Notes under the pieces: model-generated | Seen by the model: only the letters and a program-made list of their open reading frames with translations | Told to the model about the DNA's origin: nothing | Database searches by the model: none | Program-made: the position numbers and the translations under genes | Origin: Bacillota bacterium | Lineage (GTDB): Bacteria > Bacillota > Clostridia > Oscillospirales > Acutalibacteraceae | Assembly (NCBI GenBank): GCA_023460155.1 | Contig: JAEWRF010000034.1 | Location: forward strand, 1-13,976 | Direction: 5' to 3' | DNA: 13,976 bases | Shown: positions 12,729 to 13,976 of the stretch, one piece after another | Layout of the letters: every line of letters begins with the position of its first letter | How positions within the stretch are numbered: position 1 is the stretch's first letter

Positions 12729-13704
12729 AGAGCTTCGGCCCTTTGCCGTCCTGTTCGCCCTCATCGCAGTTGCCGCCGCGGCGGTCGGATTCGCAGTCAA
12801 TACGGCTGCCGGAATTCTTGCCCTCGCTTCCTCCGCTGCCTTCGGCGCAGTGTTCTTCGCGTTTACCAGAGCCCGATATAGAAGCATCGCGCGGATTTCT
12901 GACCAAATTGATCTGGTGCTTCATAACGCCGACCATCTGTACATCGGCGAATCGGATGAGGGCGAACTTTCCATTCTGCAGAGCGAAATAACCAAAATGA
13001 CGCTGCGTATCCGGGAGCAGAACGACGCGCTGAAAAAAGAAAAAGAACATCTGGCCGATTCTCTTGCCGACATCGCCCACCAGCTCCGAACCCCGCTCAC
13101 ATCCGTAAACCTTATTCTGTCGCTGTTAGAGAATAACCCGGACGAGAACGAACGGAAATCGCTGATACGGGAAACAAAGGAACTGTTCGACCAAATGGAC
13201 TGGCTGCTTACGTCCCTCCTGAAATTGTCTCGTCTGGACGCGGGCATCGTAGTGTTTCAATGCGGGCCGATCGATGCCGGCGACTTGATCCGTGCCGCGC
13301 TTCGTCCGTTCCTCATCCCAATGGATCTGCACAGTATCGATGTGAAGACAGATGTTCCGAAAGGGATCGTTCTTTCGGGCGATTCCGGCTGGCTTTCGGA
13401 AGCAATTCAGAACATCCTCAAAAACTGCATGGAGAGCGCGGGCGAGAACGGAAAAATTGAGATTGCCTGCACGGATAACCCTCTGTATACCGAGATTATC
13501 ATCCACGACAGCGGCTCGGGCTTTGAAAAAGAAGATTTGCCCCGCCTGTTCGACCGGTTTTACCGCGGAAAAAATCCAAACGCAGCAGGGTACGGAATCG
13601 GACTTGCTCTCTGCAAAAGCATTATCACACGGCAGGACGGGTCGATTACCGCAAAAAACGCCCCGGAGGGCGGCGCGGTCTTTTCCATTCGTTTCCCAAA
13701 GTGA
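12715..13704 (+). CDS. Sensor histidine kinase with a minimal sensor (intramembrane-sensing type)
   Basis: A 329-residue membrane histidine kinase. Two hydrophobic helices at about 9-28 and 30-50 are joined by almost no loop, so there is no extracellular sensor domain, as in BceS-like kinases that take their signal from a partner transporter. A coiled region leads to the H-box DIAHQLRTPL with His122. The ATPase part has the N-box around Asn237 (QNILKNCMES), G1 DSGSGF (265-270), an F-box LFDRFYRG (278-285) and G2 GYGIGLAL (292-299). The set is complete, so it should be active. The ATG at 12715 lies inside the response regulator gene with GGGGGA about 5 bases upstream. The ABC ATPase gene starts 75 bases downstream, which supports a transporter-coupled sensing role (inference from context). 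Confidence 0.92.
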   Translation: MLRNRELRPFAVLFALIAVAAAAVGFAVNTAAGILALASSAAFGAVFFAFTRARYRSIARISDQIDLVLHNADHLYIGESDEGELSILQSEITKMTLRIREQNDALKKEKEHLADSLADIAHQLRTPLTSVNLILSLLENNPDENERKSLIRETKELFDQMDWLLTSLLKLSRLDAGIVVFQCGPIDAGDLIRAALRPFLIPMDLHSIDVKTDVPKGIVLSGDSGWLSEAIQNILKNCMESAGENGKIEIACTDNPLYTEIIIHDSGSGFEKEDLPRLFDRFYRGKNPNAAGYGIGLALCKSIITRQDGSITAKNAPEGGAVFSIRFPK

Positions 13705-13723
13705 CGATTCTCTCACCGGAAAG

Positions 13724-13737
13724 TCACAGAGCTGTAA
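13724..13737 (+). promoter_or_regulatory. BceR-type response-regulator box before the ABC transporter gene
   Basis: TCACA-GAGC-TGTAA fits the motif TNACA-N4-TGTAA known for BceR-like regulators in Firmicutes. It lies 42 bases before the ABC ATPase start, where it would overlap the -35 region of a weak -10-like TATGCT (13749-13754). That arrangement is expected for an activator-dependent promoter. Confidence 0.5.
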
Positions 13738-13779
13738 GCTGAAAGCTTTATGCTATGGGTAACGAAGGAGGATCTCAGA

Positions 13780-13976
13780 ATGGAATTTTTAAAAATCGAT
13801 AATCTATGCAAGGTCTACGGCAGGGGCGAAAGTCAGGTTGCCGCGCTTGACCATGTTTCGCTTACCATTGAAAGAGGAGAATTTACCGCAATCATCGGTT
13901 CCTCCGGTTCCGGTAAATCCACCCTGCTGCACGCCATCGCGGGTGTGGATATACCGACAAGCGGAAAGGTGTATCT
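13780..13976 (+). CDS. ABC transporter ATP-binding protein, N-terminal part (BceA/MacB/LolD class)
   Basis: The gene starts at ATG 13780, 8 bases after AAGGAGG, and runs off the right edge after 65 codons. The visible part is the beginning of an ABC ATPase: FLKIDNLCKVYGRG, an A-loop Tyr13, ALDHVSLTIERGEF and Walker A IIGSSGSGKSTLL (about 37-49). The pattern KVYGRG....ALD.VSL...GEF.AI.G.SGSGKSTLL, with the following AGVDIPTSGKVYL, is typical of the class working with FtsX-like permeases (BceA, MacB, LolD). A permease would be expected just beyond the window. Location behind a BceRS-like two-component pair suggests antimicrobial-peptide or cell-wall-stress detoxification, which is inference. 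Confidence 0.88.
   Translation, partial: MEFLKIDNLCKVYGRGESQVAALDHVSLTIERGEFTAIIGSSGSGKSTLLHAIAGVDIPTSGKVY

Noticed and set aside
11886..12887. A 333-codon minus-strand frame opposite the response regulator and kinase
   Set aside because: It is antisense to an OmpR-type regulator and the kinase N-terminus, both with complete motifs. Its start lies within the kinase gene.

Overview
The window looks like a chromosomal stretch from a moderately GC-rich, low-GC-lineage Clostridia, most likely the Oscillospiraceae/Acutalibacteraceae side of the Firmicutes. This is inference from strong AGGAGG-type ribosome sites, a lipoprotein-type solute-binding protein, ROK/XylR-type regulators and an intramembrane-sensing two-component system next to an ABC transporter. 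No rRNA, tRNA, CRISPR array, transposase or phage gene was seen. The genes look native and intact apart from the two cut by the window edges.

Layout. At 1-273 (+) is the tail of an unidentified, probably extracellular protein, followed by a perfect-stem terminator-like hairpin. At 504-4175 (-) a three-gene operon runs right to left: a DUF4867-like protein, a xylulokinase-like FGGY kinase and an L-fucose/L-arabinose-isomerase-family enzyme. It is divergent from a ROK-family regulator (4439-5548, +). A small two-helix membrane protein (5631-5945, -) and a gene-free gap follow. A complete sugar ABC transporter of the ChvE-MmsA-MmsB (GguAB) multiple-monosaccharide type then lies on the minus strand (10184 to 6142). 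Upstream of it, in the same direction, is a second ROK regulator (11688 to 10552). From 12042 to the right edge on the plus strand come an OmpR-type response regulator, a short-sensor histidine kinase overlapping it by 14 bases, and the start of an ABC transporter ATPase.

How it fits together. Positions 504-11724 read as one pentose or related monosaccharide uptake and catabolism locus. ChvE captures the sugar, MmsA/MmsB import it, the isomerase makes a ketose, the FGGY kinase phosphorylates it, and two ROK proteins are the likely sugar-responsive repressors. The main regulatory observation is a shared operator-like sequence. A perfect 16-bp palindrome (TACTTTTGCAAAAGTA) sits just after the predicted start site of the second ROK gene. 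A 13/16 match overlaps the -10 of the catabolic operon. A weaker 11/16 match lies just downstream of the predicted chvE start site. This suggests a single regulon. The metabolic oddity is that the kinase looks xylulose-specific while the isomerase is of the FucI/AraA fold rather than XylA, with an uncharacterised DUF4867-like protein first in the operon.

The right end is a separate module. It resembles Firmicutes BceRS-BceAB peptide-sensing and detoxification systems, and a sequence fitting the BceR-type box (TNACA-N4-TGTAA) lies between the kinase and the transporter gene.
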